From the NCBI RefSeq assembly GCF_002895435.1, contig NZ_POYJ01000003.1, forward strand, positions 248,001 through 312,000: a stretch of DNA of 64,000 bases, written 5' to 3'. The DNA comes from Aquimarina sediminis. GTDB lineage: Bacteria > Bacteroidota > Bacteroidia > Flavobacteriales > Flavobacteriaceae. Positions 27,666 to 37,334 of this stretch are shown here, piece by piece. Numbering within the stretch: position 1 is the stretch's first letter; each line of letters opens with the position of its first letter. The position numbers and the translations under genes were made by a program. The notes under the pieces are model-generated. The model searched no databases and was not told where the DNA came from. It worked only from the letters and a program-made list of their open reading frames with translations.

Positions 27666-29057
27666 ATGGCAAATACAGTTAAAGCAGCTCATCAAAAAGA
27701 GCTTTTTGGGCATCCCGTGGGATTATACATTTTATTTTTTACAGAAATGTGGGAACGTTTTTCATACTATGGTATGAGAGCACTTTTTGTGTTATACCTT
27801 ACTACTAAGACTGTAGATGAAAATCCTGGTTTAGGGTGGTCTTCAGGAGAAGCTTTGGCACTGTATGGTTGGTATACGATGCTTGTATATGTGGCGTCAA
27901 TTCCTGGTGGATGGATTGCAGATAAATTCTTAGGACAAAAGAAATCAGTACTCTTAGGAGGGCTTTTGCTAGTAGCAGGGCATAGTATTTTAGCTATTGA
28001 AGAAATGTGGGCATGGTATACTGGTCTTGGTTTAATTATTGCGGGAGTAGGAATGCTAAAACCAAATATATCGACAATGGTTGGAGGCTTGTATAAGCAA
28101 GGAGATATACGAAGAGATAAAGGATTTACTATTTTTTATATAGGGATTAATCTTGGAGCATTTTTATCTAGTTTGATCGTTGGATATGTAGGAGAAGTAC
28201 ATGGATGGCACTATGGTTTTGGTCTTGCTGGTATTGGAATGGCTTTGGGGTTATTACAGTATCTTTTAGGTCAAAAATATCTTGCCCATGTGGGTAATTT
28301 TTTAGGAACTTCTGACAAAGCAGAAGATAAAGAAGCAATGAAAAAACCATTAACTAAAATAGAAAAAGATAGGATAGTAGTACTTCTTATTTCTTTTTTA
28401 TTGGTTATTGTTTTTTGGGGAGCCTTTGAGCAAGCAGGGGGATTGATGAATATTTATGCAAAAGAAAAAACAAATAGGATGTTAATGGGATGGGAAGTTC
28501 CTGCTTCTTGGTTTCAATCTTTAAATGCAATGTTTATAATTTTCTTGGGAACAACAGTTGCATTATATTGGGCTAATAGAAAATTAAAAGGAAAAATTTC
28601 AAGTTCTTTGTTTAAAATGATTGTTGGCCTCGTTATTATGGGTACAGGATTCTTTTTTATGACGGCGGCTTCTATGGAGTTTAATGCTAATGGATCTTCA
28701 GCAATGTATTGGTTGGTATTAGCTTACTTGTTTCATACTATTGGAGAACTTTGTATATCTCCAGTAGCCTTATCTTTTATCACCAAATTAGCCCCTGTTA
28801 AATATGGAGCTTTAATGATGGGAGTATATTTTGCAATGACAGGTCTTGGAAACAAGTTAGCGGGCTTACTAGGTGAATCAGCAGAGGATCTTGGTGAGTT
28901 TACTATTTTTACAGGAATAGCAGTTTTTTGTGTAGTCTTTGGATTATTGGTAATGGTGTTTAGAAAAAAACTAGAAATCCTTACACATGGTGTAGAGGAT
29001 AAAGAAGGAAATATACATGAAGAGGCAGAAGGTTTTGAATTAGCAGATAACGCATAA
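27666..29057 (+). CDS. POT-family di-/tripeptide transporter (first copy)
   Basis: 463 residues, proton-dependent oligopeptide transporter of the major facilitator superfamily, about 12-14 membrane helices. The proton/peptide site motif EMWERFSYYGMRALFVLYL (ExxERFxYYG) and FYIGINLGAFLSSLIVGYVGE are the family hallmarks. It imports di- and tripeptides. It is paralogous to the next gene, with which it shares GHPVGLYILFFTEMWERFSYYG-like openings; probably a tandem duplication. Confidence 0.95.
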   Translation: MANTVKAAHQKELFGHPVGLYILFFTEMWERFSYYGMRALFVLYLTTKTVDENPGLGWSSGEALALYGWYTMLVYVASIPGGWIADKFLGQKKSVLLGGLLLVAGHSILAIEEMWAWYTGLGLIIAGVGMLKPNISTMVGGLYKQGDIRRDKGFTIFYIGINLGAFLSSLIVGYVGEVHGWHYGFGLAGIGMALGLLQYLLGQKYLAHVGNFLGTSDKAEDKEAMKKPLTKIEKDRIVVLLISFLLVIVFWGAFEQAGGLMNIYAKEKTNRMLMGWEVPASWFQSLNAMFIIFLGTTVALYWANRKLKGKISSSLFKMIVGLVIMGTGFFFMTAASMEFNANGSSAMYWLVLAYLFHTIGELCISPVALSFITKLAPVKYGALMMGVYFAMTGLGNKLAGLLGESAEDLGEFTIFTGIAVFCVVFGLLVMVFRKKLEILTHGVEDKEGNIHEEAEGFELADNA

Positions 29058-29066
29058 AATTACACT

Positions 29067-30632
29067 ATGACAGCTCAAGATGATTCAAAAGTATTCAGTT
29101 TACTAGGGCATAAACCAGCTCTATTTATGGTTTTCTTCACAGAAATGTGGGAACGTTTTTCTTACTATGGGATGAGAGCACTCTTTGTGCTGTTTTTAAC
29201 AAGTGAGATTGTAAATGGGGGTTGGGCATGGAGTAATGAAGATGCTCTAAAGCTTTATGGTTGGTATACAGGACTAGTTTATCTTACCCCAATCTTAGGA
29301 GGATTTATTGCAGATAAATTTTTAGGATATAGAAAAGCGGTAGCATTTGGAGCATTATTAATGACTTTAGGGCACGCTTCGATGGCTCTAGAAACTCCTA
29401 CCTTTCTATATATTGGACTAGCTTGCTTGATATTAGGGAATGGGTTGTTTAAGCCAAACTTAACATCAATAGTTAGTGGATTGTATGCTAAAAATGAAGA
29501 AAAGAAAGATGGAGCATATACAATCTACTATATGGGAGTTAATGCTGGTGCCTTTTTGGGAATAATGCTCTGTGGGTATATTGGAGAAAAGGTTAGCTGG
29601 AGTTTTGGTTTCGGTTTGGCAGGAATATTCATGTTTTTAGGAATGCTTCAATTCTGGTTTGGAAGAAGCATTCTTGATAAAGTAGGGTTACCTCCAAAAA
29701 AGAAGTATGAACTTGATGATATAGACGATATAGTAGAAGATACCGTAGAAGAAGTTGTAGAAGAGGTGAAAGTAAGTTCAAAGGTGCAAAAGGATAGATA
29801 CATTGTTGTTGGAGTTTTGGCGTTCTTTACCGTGTTTTTTTGGGCAGCTTTTGAACAGGCAGGAGGTTCTATGACCATTTTTGCAAATAAATATACCAAT
29901 AGGGTTCTGGTCGGAAATGCTGCGAATATTTTTAAAATAATTGACACACTGATTACCATAGTCCCATTACTTATTATTAGCTGGGTGTTGTATAAACTTT
30001 TTGCGCAGACGTTCAAAAAAATATCTTTATCCAATACTATTTTAGGATTTAGCTTTGCAATTATTTGGGCAATAGTGATATGGAAATTATATCGCGAATT
30101 TAGTGCTGAGACTACAGAGGTTCCTGCATCATGGTTTGGTATTCTAAATTCATTGTTCATTATCTCATTTGCACCAATGTTTTCTAAATTATGGGAGAGT
30201 AAATATAATCCATCTGCTGCAGTTAAATTTGGACTGGGATTAATACTCCTAGGTTTTGGTTTTGCTTTGTTAGCATTTGGTGCTATCTCGATCCCACAAG
30301 GTGCAGAAACTGCAAAAGTAAGTATGATGTGGTTGATTTTTGCTTATTTATTTCATACGCTTGGAGAATTATTTCTGTCTCCGGTAGGATTGTCTTATGT
30401 TAGTAAACTAGTTCCTGCCAAATTAATTGGATTAATGTTTGGGGTATGGTATCTAGCTATTTTTATTGGTAATTGGTCTGCAGGTCAGTTAGGTGGAATG
30501 ATCGATGGTATTACGGCAAAATATTCATTAACTACGTTTTTCTTAATATTTACAGTTGTGCCAGCTGCGGCAGGAGGAATAATGATATTGCTTAATCCTG
30601 TATTAAAAAAGCTAATGCATGGAGTACGATAA
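29067..30632 (+). CDS. POT-family di-/tripeptide transporter (second copy)
   Basis: 521 residues. Same hallmarks as the preceding protein (FFTEMWERFSYYGMRALFVLFL; YYMGVNAGAFLGIMLCGYIGE). It differs by an acidic cytoplasmic loop (DDIDDIVEDTVEEVVEEV, about residues 214-231) and additional hydrophobic segments in the central region, giving it 58 more residues. It starts 9 nt after the first copy. The differences suggest a split in substrate preference rather than redundancy (inference). Confidence 0.95.
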   Translation: MTAQDDSKVFSLLGHKPALFMVFFTEMWERFSYYGMRALFVLFLTSEIVNGGWAWSNEDALKLYGWYTGLVYLTPILGGFIADKFLGYRKAVAFGALLMTLGHASMALETPTFLYIGLACLILGNGLFKPNLTSIVSGLYAKNEEKKDGAYTIYYMGVNAGAFLGIMLCGYIGEKVSWSFGFGLAGIFMFLGMLQFWFGRSILDKVGLPPKKKYELDDIDDIVEDTVEEVVEEVKVSSKVQKDRYIVVGVLAFFTVFFWAAFEQAGGSMTIFANKYTNRVLVGNAANIFKIIDTLITIVPLLIISWVLYKLFAQTFKKISLSNTILGFSFAIIWAIVIWKLYREFSAETTEVPASWFGILNSLFIISFAPMFSKLWESKYNPSAAVKFGLGLILLGFGFALLAFGAISIPQGAETAKVSMMWLIFAYLFHTLGELFLSPVGLSYVSKLVPAKLIGLMFGVWYLAIFIGNWSAGQLGGMIDGITAKYSLTTFFLIFTVVPAAAGGIMILLNPVLKKLMHGVR

Positions 30633-30721
30633 ATATTATGTAACTTTACTTGTCTCCCAAAGGCAAATAAATTTTTAATAAGGAATGATTTTTGTTTCCG
30701 ACTAGTTAAAAAAATATAGTT

Positions 30722-31261
30722 ATGAAAAACCTACTTTTAATTTTCTTATGTGTGTTGTGTAGTTATACTCAAGCACAAGAGATACAATGGATGTCAATGA
30801 ATGAAGCTTTAGAGGCACAAAAAAAAGAGCCCAAAAAGATATTTATGGATGTATATACAAACTGGTGTGGTCCTTGTAAACTTTTGGATAAAAGAACTTT
30901 TCATAACAAAGATGTAGTGTCTTATGTGAATAAGCACTATTATGCTGTAAAGTTTAATGCAGAAGGTACAGAAGAGGTGAAATACAATGATTTTACCTAT
31001 ACAAACCCGAATTATAAGCCTGATAGGAAAGGAAGAAATAGTCAACACTTTTTTGCAAACGCATTAAAAATAACAGGATATCCAAGTATGGTGTTTTTTG
31101 ATGAAAAAGCAAACTTGATTGCTCCTGTAGTTGGTTATAAAACACCACAGCAATTAGAGATATATCTTAAAATGATCTATAATAACGATTATAAAAAATT
31201 AACTACTAGCGAGGCTTGGCAGAAATATGAGAAATCGTTTGTAAGTACCTTTACAAATTAG
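30722..31261 (+). CDS. Periplasmic thioredoxin-fold protein
   Basis: 179 residues with a signal peptide (MKNLLLIFLCVLCSYTQAQ). The thioredoxin active site is FMDVYTNWCGPCKLLDKRTF (Cys49, Cys52), and the cis-Pro loop is ITGYPSMVFFD. The two halves are separated by a short insertion (NPNYKPDRKGRNSQ) as in the DUF255/TlpA-like exported thioredoxins of Bacteroidota. Likely a periplasmic disulfide reductase or chaperone. It has its own 3' terminator; the 89-nt gap from the POT gene leaves operon membership open. Confidence 0.88.
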   Translation: MKNLLLIFLCVLCSYTQAQEIQWMSMNEALEAQKKEPKKIFMDVYTNWCGPCKLLDKRTFHNKDVVSYVNKHYYAVKFNAEGTEEVKYNDFTYTNPNYKPDRKGRNSQHFFANALKITGYPSMVFFDEKANLIAPVVGYKTPQQLEIYLKMIYNNDYKKLTTSEAWQKYEKSFVSTFTN

Positions 31262-31281
31262 AAATAAATACTATTTTGTAT

Positions 31282-31321
31282 AAATTCCCTTTTGTTTTTT
31301 AAGGCAAAAGGGAATTTTTTT
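31282..31321 (+). terminator. Rho-independent terminator after the thioredoxin gene
   Basis: 13-bp perfect stem AAATTCCCTTTTG (31282-31294) with CAAAAGGGAATTT (31305-31317), 10-nt loop, then T tail. Confidence 0.92.
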
Positions 31322-31400
31322 GATATATATTGCATTGGTTAACAACCTTAGATTAATTATAATTATTTAGTATCTTGAGAGCACACAACTTCTTGTAATT

Positions 31401-32846
31401 ATGATACGATCTAGTTTACCTTTTATTTTTGTGATGATGTGCTTTTATCTTTCCGCACAGAACAAAACAGAAATCAGTACAAATAAAAAATTAGTTTTAG
31501 AGGCTGTAGCGAAGCAGAAAGAAAAAATGATTGCTATGAGCGATCAGATATGGGCGCTTGCAGAAACCGCTTTCGAAGAAAAAGAATCGTCTAAGATATT
31601 AGCAGATTATGCAGAATCCCAAGGGTTTACCGTAGAGAGGGGAGTGGCAGAAATGCCTACTGGTTTTGTTGCTAGCTATGGTAGTGGAAAACCAGTTATT
31701 GGTATTTTGGGAGAGTTTGATGCTTTACCAGGAATTTCACAAAAAGCACAATCAGTCAAACAACCTCTTGAAGAAGGGGCAGGAGGTCACGGTTGTGGTC
31801 ATAACTTGTTTGGGGTAGCAAGCTTATCTGCCGCGGTTGCCATAAAAGACCTTATTGCCAAAGGAGATTTAAAAGGAACAATCAAGTTTTACGGAACCCC
31901 GGCAGAAGAGAAGTTTTTTGGTAAGCTGTTTATGGCTAGAAAAGGGCTGTTTAATGATCTGGACGTATGCTTGGATTGGCATCCTAGTGCCGAAACAAAA
32001 GCTGATGTACAAAGTTCTCTTGCGCTTGTAGATTTTATTGTAGAATTTAATGGACAAGCAGCACATGCTTCTGCCGATCCCTGGAACGGACGTAGTGCGG
32101 TAGATGCTCTTGAGTTGTATACAACGGGGATTAATTATTTAAGAGAGCATATAAAACCAACAGTGCGTATTCATTATCATATTCAACATGGAGGCGATGT
32201 AGTCAATGTAGTGCCTGATTATTCTAAAATATGGGTTCGTGTACGGGATACTAAACGAGAAGGAATGGAAGAAGTATGGAAACGAGTAGAAAAAATGGCA
32301 GAAGGAGCAGCAATTATGGCTGATGTAGATTATAAAATTAGTTTGGTGTCTGGGCTTCACGAAATTCTGGTAAACAGAACAGGAGGCGAAGCAATGCAAA
32401 AGAATCTCGAATATCTTGGCGATATAACGTATACCGAAAAAGAACTTGAATTTGCACATGGCATCCAAGAAGCCACGGGGAAGCCAAAAAAAGGAATGGA
32501 TGCTACGATAAATCCGTTGGAAGAAACAAAAGAACATCCTGGTGGAGGATCTACAGATGTAGGAGATGTGAGTTGGCTAGTCCCTGTGATTCGACTTGGG
32601 GTTACTACAGCCCCAATTGATACGCCATGGCATTCATGGGCAGTTGTGGCATGTGGAGGGATGTCTATTGGTCATAAAGGAATGATTCAAGCTTCAAAAG
32701 CATTGTCAATGACGATGGTGGATTTGTATGAAAATGAAAAACTGGTACAAGCTGTAAAAACTGAATTTCTGGAGAGAAAAGGAGACTATCAATACAAAGC
32801 TATTTTACCCGATGGGCCACCACCCATTCCTGTCGGATCAAATTAA
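31401..32846 (+). CDS. M20-family amidohydrolase (AbgB-like), exported
   Basis: 481 residues with a signal peptide (cleavage near LSAQ). Metal-site motifs are GEFDALPG (104-111) and GHGCGHN (129-135), then GTPAEE with the catalytic/bridging glutamates and the dimerisation domain (FNGQAAHASADPWNGRSAVDA). The C-terminal metal ligand lies in STDVGDVSW ... WHSW. Related enzymes cleave N-acyl or p-aminobenzoyl-glutamate amide bonds; the substrate here is unknown. Confidence 0.92.
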   Translation: MIRSSLPFIFVMMCFYLSAQNKTEISTNKKLVLEAVAKQKEKMIAMSDQIWALAETAFEEKESSKILADYAESQGFTVERGVAEMPTGFVASYGSGKPVIGILGEFDALPGISQKAQSVKQPLEEGAGGHGCGHNLFGVASLSAAVAIKDLIAKGDLKGTIKFYGTPAEEKFFGKLFMARKGLFNDLDVCLDWHPSAETKADVQSSLALVDFIVEFNGQAAHASADPWNGRSAVDALELYTTGINYLREHIKPTVRIHYHIQHGGDVVNVVPDYSKIWVRVRDTKREGMEEVWKRVEKMAEGAAIMADVDYKISLVSGLHEILVNRTGGEAMQKNLEYLGDITYTEKELEFAHGIQEATGKPKKGMDATINPLEETKEHPGGGSTDVGDVSWLVPVIRLGVTTAPIDTPWHSWAVVACGGMSIGHKGMIQASKALSMTMVDLYENEKLVQAVKTEFLERKGDYQYKAILPDGPPPIPVGSN

Positions 32847-33093
32847 AAAGATTTTAGTACATTAAACCTTTTTTAAATTGATTACAAAATAAATTTTTGC
32901 GAATAAATTGTGAATGAGATACAATTAATTGGAATTGTATACGTTACATATCAATATGAACCTAATTTAATACCCAAATCGGATTCATAAAATGAAAATA
33001 AACCTATAAACGAATAGTACAGTTTTAAGACCTACTATAATTGTACTTGTTTCTTTAGGCTACGTTTTCCTTTTTTGAATTGTAAACCTACTT

Positions 33094-34365
33094 ATGAAAA
33101 AAATACTTATCATAGCCACCCCGACTATGTTGTTTATTGCGTTACTATTTTCTTTTGTACCTACAAAACAACCAAAATTATCACAACAATCGCAAATCGC
33201 TGAATTATCTCAGATTCCAGAAATTGATTTTCCTGATAAATATAAACAACGACTAGCTGACTCTATTCAAGCTTATTTTAATAAAGCAATTCTTCAAAAC
33301 CAAATTATAGGAGCTGCAGTAGCTATTGTAAAATGTGATTCTGTAATTTACTTAGGAGGATATGGTAATCGAAATGTAGCATTAAAAGATACTATTAATG
33401 AAGAAACAATATTTAGAATAGGTTCTGTCTCCAAGGGTTTTGCTGGCATATTAGCAGGTATTCATGTAGAAGAAGGCTTAATAAACTGGGAAGATAAAGT
33501 TGTTGATTATGTACCTAATTTTCGTTTGTCTAGTAAGGAACAAACAAAGAACGTAACCCTGTCTCATATTTTATCACATACAACCGGTTTGCCTTATCAT
33601 AGTTTTACAAACCTCGTTGAAGCAGGACTGCCAATAACTACAATTGCAGAGCGTTTTAAAAATGTTAGGTCAATTGAGAAACCGGGTAATATATATAGTT
33701 ATCAAAATGCCGTTTTTGCCCTAAGTGGAAAAATAATAGAGCAGGTTACCGGTCAATCTTTAACAGAGGTTATCCATGATAGAATATTTGAACCATTACA
33801 AATGACTTCGGCTTCTGCTAGTTATGAAGCTATAGAAAAATCAGATAATGTTGCACAACCTCATAAACGAATGCGTCATGGATGGAAACCTATGCGTATT
33901 AATAAAAAATATTACAATAATGCTATTGCCGCAGGAGGAATCAATGCAAGTATCGCCGATATGGGTAAATGGATGAAATTCTTATTGGGTAATAATCCAG
34001 AGGTAATGATGCCTAATACAATGAGTGATGTTTTTGAGCCAATAATTCAGGTTGGAGGAAGAAGAAAGTATTATCAAAAATGGCCAGGGTATTCAAAATC
34101 TTTTTATGGGTTAGGATGGCGTGTTCATTCTTTTACCGATACCAAAACCGGAGAACCAAGCAGGGTTGTACATCACGGCGGTAGTGTTAATAATTATAGA
34201 AGTGAAATCGCAATTTACCCAGAAGAAGATCTAGGGATTTGTGTACTTTTCAATAGTCAAAATAAAATAGCTAAAGACTGTATTCCAACAATTCATAACA
34301 TGATTCAGAGAATAGTAAGTACGCCTAATCGAGAATACTCTAAAGAATCTTTAGTTTTATTATAA
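33094..34365 (+). CDS. Serine hydrolase of the beta-lactamase (class C)/DD-peptidase fold
   Basis: 423 residues with an N-terminal membrane anchor or signal (residues 3-23). Catalytic motifs are SVSK (Ser111-Lys114), the tyrosine motif YQN (200-202) and HGG (358-360, in place of KTG). The set fits penicillin-binding-protein-like esterases/peptidases of family S12 rather than resistance enzymes. Substrate unknown. It lies alone, 247 nt after the M20 gene, and converges on comEC. Confidence 0.9.
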   Translation: MKKILIIATPTMLFIALLFSFVPTKQPKLSQQSQIAELSQIPEIDFPDKYKQRLADSIQAYFNKAILQNQIIGAAVAIVKCDSVIYLGGYGNRNVALKDTINEETIFRIGSVSKGFAGILAGIHVEEGLINWEDKVVDYVPNFRLSSKEQTKNVTLSHILSHTTGLPYHSFTNLVEAGLPITTIAERFKNVRSIEKPGNIYSYQNAVFALSGKIIEQVTGQSLTEVIHDRIFEPLQMTSASASYEAIEKSDNVAQPHKRMRHGWKPMRINKKYYNNAIAAGGINASIADMGKWMKFLLGNNPEVMMPNTMSDVFEPIIQVGGRRKYYQKWPGYSKSFYGLGWRVHSFTDTKTGEPSRVVHHGGSVNNYRSEIAIYPEEDLGICVLFNSQNKIAKDCIPTIHNMIQRIVSTPNREYSKESLVLL

Positions 34366-34376
34366 ACTTGAAAATA

Positions 34377-36434
34377 CTATTTAAGAAAAAATGCACCCAT
34401 TTTATCAGTACGATAAAATCTAATATTGTATTTTTTACAACTAATCTCCCATTGATCAAGAAAGGTCTTGTAGTTACTGGCGTCAGCCACAATTTGCGTC
34501 GGTTGTAGACTGTCAATAACTCTTTCTAAATGAATTTTTGGGGAATTAGATAAGAGAACAATATCGGGTTGTAGTTTCGGAATGTTGTAAATACTAGAAC
34601 TGTCAATGATGAAGATGACTTGTTCTTTATATTTATATACATTTTTTAATAAAAAAGTAGAGTCTATAGTGGCTTGGTTGCTTATGAGGTAATTACCAAA
34701 TAGATATCCTTTTGTGTTTGCTGTAATTGTACTTTTGCTATAAACCTTAAGAATCCGCTTTTCTAAAACACCAATAGTTGTATTGCGCTGATTATGAAAT
34801 ATAACTAATTCTTCTTTGTTAGAAATTGCCTGCTTATTGTATACAAGTGTTATGGTAATAATTAATATGTTGGATATCATCAGGTAAAACTTCTTTCGTT
34901 CATATTTTTGAATTAGAAGAACAGAAACAATAATAGTAAAATAAGAAATGATAAGCATGCCCCAGGAGAAAGGAATGTCTCTGATGATAAATGTTTCTTG
35001 TTGTGCGATCCATTGAATAAAATTATTCATTGTCTCGATACAATTAGCAAATAAAGTTGCCATACAATCAGGAAGTATATTTAGAGACGCTAGCATAATT
35101 ACCAAAATGCCAAGTCCAAGAAGTATTCCTAAAAAAGGAAGAAGTATCAGGTTAGACACAAAAAACAGAATAGGAAATTGATGAAAGTAGAATAGGCTAA
35201 GAGGCAATAGACCTAGTTGAGCAGTCAAAGTAACGGTAAATATATCCCAGAGTTTTTTTGAAATGTAGAACCTTGGATGATATAGGTTGGCTATAATTGG
35301 TTGAATCCACACTATCGAAAAAACTGCTAGATAGCTCAATTGAAAACCAGGTGAAAATAGTAACAATGGATTAAAACAGACCAAAATAAAAATAGAAACG
35401 AATAATGAGTTATAAATACTCGTTTTGGATCGGATTTGTATTCCTATGGCAAGAAATGAAAACATCGTGGCGGCTCTTAGTACCGATGGTGATAGTCCTG
35501 CTATGATTGCAAATGACCAAATGAATATGATGGAGAGAACTAGTTTGATAGGTTTTCCAAATTTTTTGAACCTGTTTAATGGCTTTAGAAGAAAATTTAA
35601 AATAAGTAACAATATGCCAATATGAAGCCCTGAAACTGCCAAAATATGAATAGCACCTGCATCTCTATATTCATGTAATGTTTCTTGATCTATATCTTGC
35701 CTTTGCCCCAAAAGCAGCGCATTTATTACCGATAATTCCCTTGGATGAATACTGTGTTTTGCTAACTTTTGATTGATATTTTTCCTAATCTGATCTGCAA
35801 TGCTAAGTAAAGAATGTTCGATTTTATGGTTATAAACAAGTTGATTTGGTAGGAGAGTAATCTTATGGTATATGTTTTTGGTACGCATATATTTTGCATA
35901 ATCAAATTGATTTGGATTTAAGGGTTTAGAAATGGGTTGTATAGTAGTAAAGGAGGTGTATGTGTTACCTATGTCCAAAAGGTTCGATGAGTTCTTTTTT
36001 GGAATCTGAAGTAGTATACTTCCTTGCGTAACTTTATTTTCAATATAGTTAATGGAAATAATGTATTTATTGTAATATGAAGTAGATTTTAATCGTTTTT
36101 TAATGTAAAACTGGATACCTACCTTATGGTTTGTGAGGTTATTTGTGTCAATGTAATTACTATAGTGGTTTGAATAACTCTTAGGGTTGTGAATTGTAAC
36201 TAAAGTAGCTCCAAAAGAGATAAAAACAATGATCATTACTATTGAAAAAAAGTGTCCTTTTGAGAATGCTTTTTTTGATTGTTTCCAGAAAAAACTGAGT
36301 AGGCATACAGTAATAGAAAACAATGAGAATATTGTTTTTGGTGGTATATCAATGTAATATCCTAAAAGGATGCCAGTTAATGTTGAAATGGAAATGGCAA
36401 CAAATGGGATATTAATCAGTTTCAAGTTGGGCAC
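34377..36434 (-). CDS. comEC: ComEC/Rec2 family DNA-uptake channel protein
   Basis: 685 residues. It has N-terminal membrane helices and a DUF4131-like OB segment (about 80-190), and the competence core with the motif EYRDAGAIHILAVSGLHIGIL (about 230-250), many TM helices (about 270-515). The C-terminal domain (about 530-685) corresponds to the metallo-beta-lactamase-like part but lacks a clear HxHxDH motif, as in many Bacteroidota versions. In competent bacteria ComEC carries single-stranded DNA across the inner membrane; whether this organism is competent is not known. Confidence 0.92.
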   Translation of the reverse strand: MPNLKLINIPFVAISISTLTGILLGYYIDIPPKTIFSLFSITVCLLSFFWKQSKKAFSKGHFFSIVMIIVFISFGATLVTIHNPKSYSNHYSNYIDTNNLTNHKVGIQFYIKKRLKSTSYYNKYIISINYIENKVTQGSILLQIPKKNSSNLLDIGNTYTSFTTIQPISKPLNPNQFDYAKYMRTKNIYHKITLLPNQLVYNHKIEHSLLSIADQIRKNINQKLAKHSIHPRELSVINALLLGQRQDIDQETLHEYRDAGAIHILAVSGLHIGILLLILNFLLKPLNRFKKFGKPIKLVLSIIFIWSFAIIAGLSPSVLRAATMFSFLAIGIQIRSKTSIYNSLFVSIFILVCFNPLLLFSPGFQLSYLAVFSIVWIQPIIANLYHPRFYISKKLWDIFTVTLTAQLGLLPLSLFYFHQFPILFFVSNLILLPFLGILLGLGILVIMLASLNILPDCMATLFANCIETMNNFIQWIAQQETFIIRDIPFSWGMLIISYFTIIVSVLLIQKYERKKFYLMISNILIITITLVYNKQAISNKEELVIFHNQRNTTIGVLEKRILKVYSKSTITANTKGYLFGNYLISNQATIDSTFLLKNVYKYKEQVIFIIDSSSIYNIPKLQPDIVLLSNSPKIHLERVIDSLQPTQIVADASNYKTFLDQWEISCKKYNIRFYRTDKMGAFFLK

Positions 36435-36593
36435 TTTTTATCATTTTGATCTGTAAAATATAGGTGGAGCTATATTTTTATATCACAATAATAAGAGATG
36501 CCGGTTTCATTTTTCGGGATTTTAAAAATTTTGGATTGAAGGATCAGAATTTAAAATAAAAAAACTCAAAGAAAAGAGTGTTTCGTGTGAATG

Positions 36594-37109
36594 CTATAAG
36601 ATTCTTCTGGCATGGGCAAAACACTTATTCCAATACTTTTCGTTAAGACTTGATACCACAACTCCTTTTGATGTCGAAGCGTGTATAAATTTGACAACTC
36701 CTTTATTTTCAACAACTAATCCAACATGGGAGATGACATTTTTTCTTTTGTTAGTTTTGAAGAAAAGAAGATCCCCTACAGCTACTTTTTTTAATGAGAT
36801 AGCATGACCTTGCGTGGCCATAGTTCTAGATGTTCTGGGGAGAATAATGTTTTCTTTCTTAAATGAGGTGTATACTAAACCAGAGCAGTCCATTCCTCTT
36901 TTGGTAGTGCCTCCAAATTTATAGCGGGTACCACTAAAAGTCTTGGCATAGTTTATTATACTTTTGATTTTCTTACTGTTTTTATTTCTAGTGGGTTTGG
37001 CTTTATATGCAGTTTTGGTTTTTGAAGATATGACTGCTTTATTTTTTGACGAACTTCCACAAGATGTTAGTGCAATAGTAATTAAAAGGAATGCAACTAC
37101 TTTTTTCAT
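36594..37109 (-). CDS. NlpC/P60 (C40) cell-wall peptidase lipoprotein
   Basis: The frame is open to 37157, but the ATG at 37109 gives a clean lipoprotein signal (MKKVVAFLLITIALTSC, Cys17). 171 residues: a basic linker, then the NlpC/P60 domain with the nucleophile in GMDCSGLVY (Cys75), His128 in ISHVGLV and His143 in FIHAST. It cleaves gamma-D-glutamyl-meso-diaminopimelate-type bonds in peptidoglycan peptides. Monocistronic by position. Confidence 0.92.
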   Translation of the reverse strand: MKKVVAFLLITIALTSCGSSSKNKAVISSKTKTAYKAKPTRNKNSKKIKSIINYAKTFSGTRYKFGGTTKRGMDCSGLVYTSFKKENIILPRTSRTMATQGHAISLKKVAVGDLLFFKTNKRKNVISHVGLVVENKGVVKFIHASTSKGVVVSSLNEKYWNKCFAHARRIL

Positions 37110-37334
37110 TAGATTTGGGTTTATAACAAAGTACGAATTTTTATGTAACATTTTCAAAAGATTTATTCTTTATAGGGAATAGGGTTACAAGAAGGTGTGA
37201 GAAATTTCTTAGTTTTTAGTTAAAAAAAAATAATAAACACAATAAAGTGGTGTTTTTGATTTATTTTATTAATGTTTTGTGTTAAAAATCAATACACTTT
37301 AATATCTTATTGAAGAATGTTTAATGTTCTTCAA

